This document shows positions 43,560-45,811 of a stretch of DNA of 45,811 bases, in pieces. The number at the start of each line of letters is the position of its first letter. The stretch's first letter is position 1. Under the pieces are notes generated by a model that saw only the letters and a program-made list of their open reading frames with translations, was not told the origin of the DNA and made no database searches. Source of the stretch: Reticulitermes lucifugus (taxonomy: Eukaryota > Arthropoda > Insecta > Blattodea > Rhinotermitidae); contig JAKCWW010000638.1 of assembly GCA_026260175.1 (NCBI GenBank), forward strand, positions 48,914-94,724. The letters are read 5' to 3'. Position numbers and translations under genes: made by a program.

Positions 43560-44800
43560 TTTAAACATCTTAACCTACAATTTACTGGAAACTGTCCTTT
43601 AGGCTAAGTTTTTTAAGAATACTGTACACTGAGGAGATCAGAAGTACTGAATTTTACCACGGGACTGGTAATTCTGAACGAAATAGTCCCTGGTTTTTCA
43701 GTCTATTTAAGGATGCCCTTGGATGGTATTTATAGCTTGTCACTACCGCTTTCATTTTCGTATATCTATTTTTCGGTTTTAAAAGTAAGGAAGAAGAATT
43801 GCCATATTAAAAGAGGAACTTTTACACTGGAACTCATTTACATTCTCGCTGCTCTACGTTATCGTATTTTGCAGTAATCGAGGAATTTTAGAGATTATAA
43901 TTTTTATTAATAGTGACGGTAAGGCACTATATTTTATCCAAGCTGCGATGTGTTTCCGGTTTTGTGCTATCGCACTGAGTATGCATGCATTTCTTGCTTG
44001 CAAGCGTTAATGCAGTACAGTAATAAGATGCTATTACTTTAGAGTTACATGTACAAGCCTAATAGTTTAATTCGTAACGAACCAAATATGACTCCGCTGT
44101 ATAATTCAGTTACTGCCGTGGTTAGAACTGTGATAATGTCGCACTACCAGAGCGGCTGCTCTGTAGTTTAGCGTTTTGGTTTGTCTGATGTTTGATTGGA
44201 ACTTCGTTATAGTTGTACTTAACGTTTAATATTGCATTTGGTTAGTACTTTCCTCATTCAAACACACGTTAAACTCCTAGATAAGGCTTAGTGTTGGGTC
44301 ATAATAATATAAAAGTTATATAAACACCGCCTTCTTTTTAATGCATATGATATAATAACAAAGTTACTGAATTATCTTCTTTTAATAGTAGGCATGTATT
44401 TTGTTAAGCAGATAAGGGGTTTTAGTATGTGAATTTTACAACAAAACTTTGCTTATCGTATTCTGGTTTATTTCGCCCCCTAAATATTATTTAACATGCA
44501 GGTACGTTTGGGGGCAACGTATTAATTTTTATAGTCCTCTCATATTTTTCCGACAAGTGTGTATCGAGGTTGAAATGGCCCGTTATGTTACTTTGCATTA
44601 CTCATTGCCGCTGTATCGTACCAATTAAGCCCTAGTTGTAGCAAGTGAACCTGCTTATTCACTTAGCTATATGAGATATTAATTAAGTCGTTATGCGAAG
44701 GACGCTACCTCAGTAGATGGTCTCTTCTGTTGAAGAAATTTCATGCTTAGTGAGACTGGTGGGTTGTTTTACTCGTATTAATGAGCAATTTAGCTAAGCG
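43560..44800. other. No gene recognised
   Basis: AT-rich DNA without a notable open frame or motif. Confidence 0.5.
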
Positions 44801-44804
44801 ACTG

Positions 44805-45000
44805 CGCCTCTGATTTTAACTGGAATCTACGTCGGGCTACCGGCTTTTCTGACTGATATTTTTTCGTGGTTTCTCTCAGTTCCTTTAGGTAAATGCCGGG
44901 ATTGTACCTTAATTAGACCGCGGGGGCTGCAGTCCATATATTTTCCAAACAAGCCTTTAATTCTTTGCTCTACACAATCAGACTGTATGATCGTCATACA
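44805..45000 (+). mobile_element. Old tRNA-headed SINE
   Basis: A tRNA-like start (TTTAGCTAAGCGACTGCGCC, no clear B box) is followed by CGTGGTTTCTCTCAGTTCC, TAGGTAAATGCCGGGATTG, TACCTTAATTAGACCGCGGG and TTTTCCAAACAAGCCTTT. The central blocks correspond, in order, to those of the minus-strand SINE at 17871-18030 and more loosely to 3955-4145. Three copies in three places support a real family. Confidence 0.6.
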
Positions 45001-45684
45001 TTAAGCAATAAAGAAGTACATAAAATACCTTATTTATGTCTTTAAGCATCTATCAATTTTCCGTAATCCTCTTATCATAATATACAAAACATATACAGGC
45101 AGTATTGCTAAATATTAATACTAGTTCTTAATTCAGTTAGAGACTAATGCCGTATTCATTTTTTATGAAGTTTATGATTTGTATTTTGTTTAATGTCTAT
45201 GTCAACTCTATACTCCAGCAGCATCTAATATGTAATTGATTGGAGGCGATTTATTTTAAGCGGCAAATTAAAAATAAGACGAAGCCAGCCTAAAATATAC
45301 GGTTACACATAGCTATAACGTCTGACGAATATCAAGGCTGTCTTTCAGTAGTGTCTTTTCTTTCTGATAATCGAAGACGTAATTTCCAATTTTACGTTAG
45401 ACGCCCCCAGTTGAATATGCTATTCTGCTGTGCAATTTTATAGTTTCTGTGATGTGACGGCTTCACGCATATCGCGGCAATCTTCTTCTAATTCTTACTT
45501 ACGAAGGTTTTGTTCTCATTTACTGCAATATGTTTATAACCTTTAGCTTTAAAAGAAACTACTTATATAATGTAATTGGCTAGTCACTATGAATGTTTCG
45601 TTACTTACTTGTGGTTTCATAAATATTCACGTACTCTTGTTCATAGCAATAATGTAGTTTCTTTTGATTTTTAGGAACGTTAAT
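45001..45684. other. No gene recognised
   Basis: AT-rich DNA. Confidence 0.5.
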
Positions 45685-45811
45685 AGTAAAGGTAAAGGTA
45701 AAGCAGTCCCATACAGGCCTTGATAGGCCCTTAGGGCTCCAGGAGGTCGAGGCTCCCAGATTTTTAGACGATCGGCACATGAAGGTGGTAAGGTTGTCAG
45801 CCCTACGCACC
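45685..45811 (-). mobile_element. SINE 3' half, cut by the window end
   Basis: Read on the minus strand from the window end: GGTGCGTAGGGCTGACAACC, ATGTGCCGATCGTCTAAAAA, GGGAGCCTCGACCTCCTGGA, GCCCTAAGGGCCTATCAAGG and CCTGTATGGGACTGC, then a TTTACC repeat tail (three units). Each block matches the 3' half of the SINE at 17547-17862. The tRNA head lies beyond the window. The 69-residue minus-strand open frame across it is spurious. Confidence 0.85.

Overview
This window looks like non-coding, repeat-rich nuclear DNA from an arthropod, most likely a polyneopteran insect such as a cockroach or termite. The base composition is AT-rich. The open frames are short and mostly look accidental. There are no operons, ribosome-binding sites, tRNA genes or rRNA genes that I can support. 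The retroelement families (tRNA-headed SINEs and several non-LTR LINE types) resemble those I know from Blattodea, but the order-level assignment is inference. I found no intact host protein-coding gene. The window is best read as intergenic or intronic sequence built from dead retroelements.

Layout. 1-61 is the tail of a SINE whose relative lies at 5316-5566. 3955-4145 is an old SINE. 7126-7240 is a CTGT microsatellite joined to a repeat-like motif, followed at 7460-7774 by an unclassified open frame. 10030-10205 (minus) encodes the C-terminal end of a LINE ORF. 13731-14005 is a SINE with a 12-bp target-site duplication (TSD) and an 83-base assembly gap inside it. 14322-14630, 16890-17195, 17547-17862 (plus) and 17871-18030 (minus) are four more SINEs, the last two lying tail to tail.

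20395-20965 is the most structured locus. It holds an inverted repeat of two ~125-bp arms, then seven copies of a 31-bp tandem unit, then a hammerhead-like motif. 25471-25884 (minus) is a frameshifted remnant of a Penelope-like element (PLE) reverse transcriptase. Hammerhead-like motifs, known to be carried by PLEs, recur near 28116, 28313, 41480, 41894 and 42781, several of them in divergent pairs.

29571-30907 (minus) is a 5'-truncated LINE carrying reverse transcriptase blocks, a frameshifted FADD motif and a TATG-type microsatellite tail. 32615-32900 (minus) is a second LINE type: a 5'-truncated endonuclease piece joined directly to the ORF C-terminus, with a TTAG tail and a perfect 12-bp TSD. 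35570-36690 is a diffuse degenerate repeat. 39890-40060 and 40480-40680 are repeat fragments with SINE-like 3' domains. 44805-45000 and 45685-45811 (minus, cut by the window end) are further SINE copies.

How it works together: nothing here forms a pathway. The LINEs are plausible sources of the machinery that moved the SINEs. The PLE remnant and the hammerhead-like motifs together suggest an eroded Penelope-like lineage whose terminal ribozymes outlasted its coding region. That link is the most interesting lead in the window.
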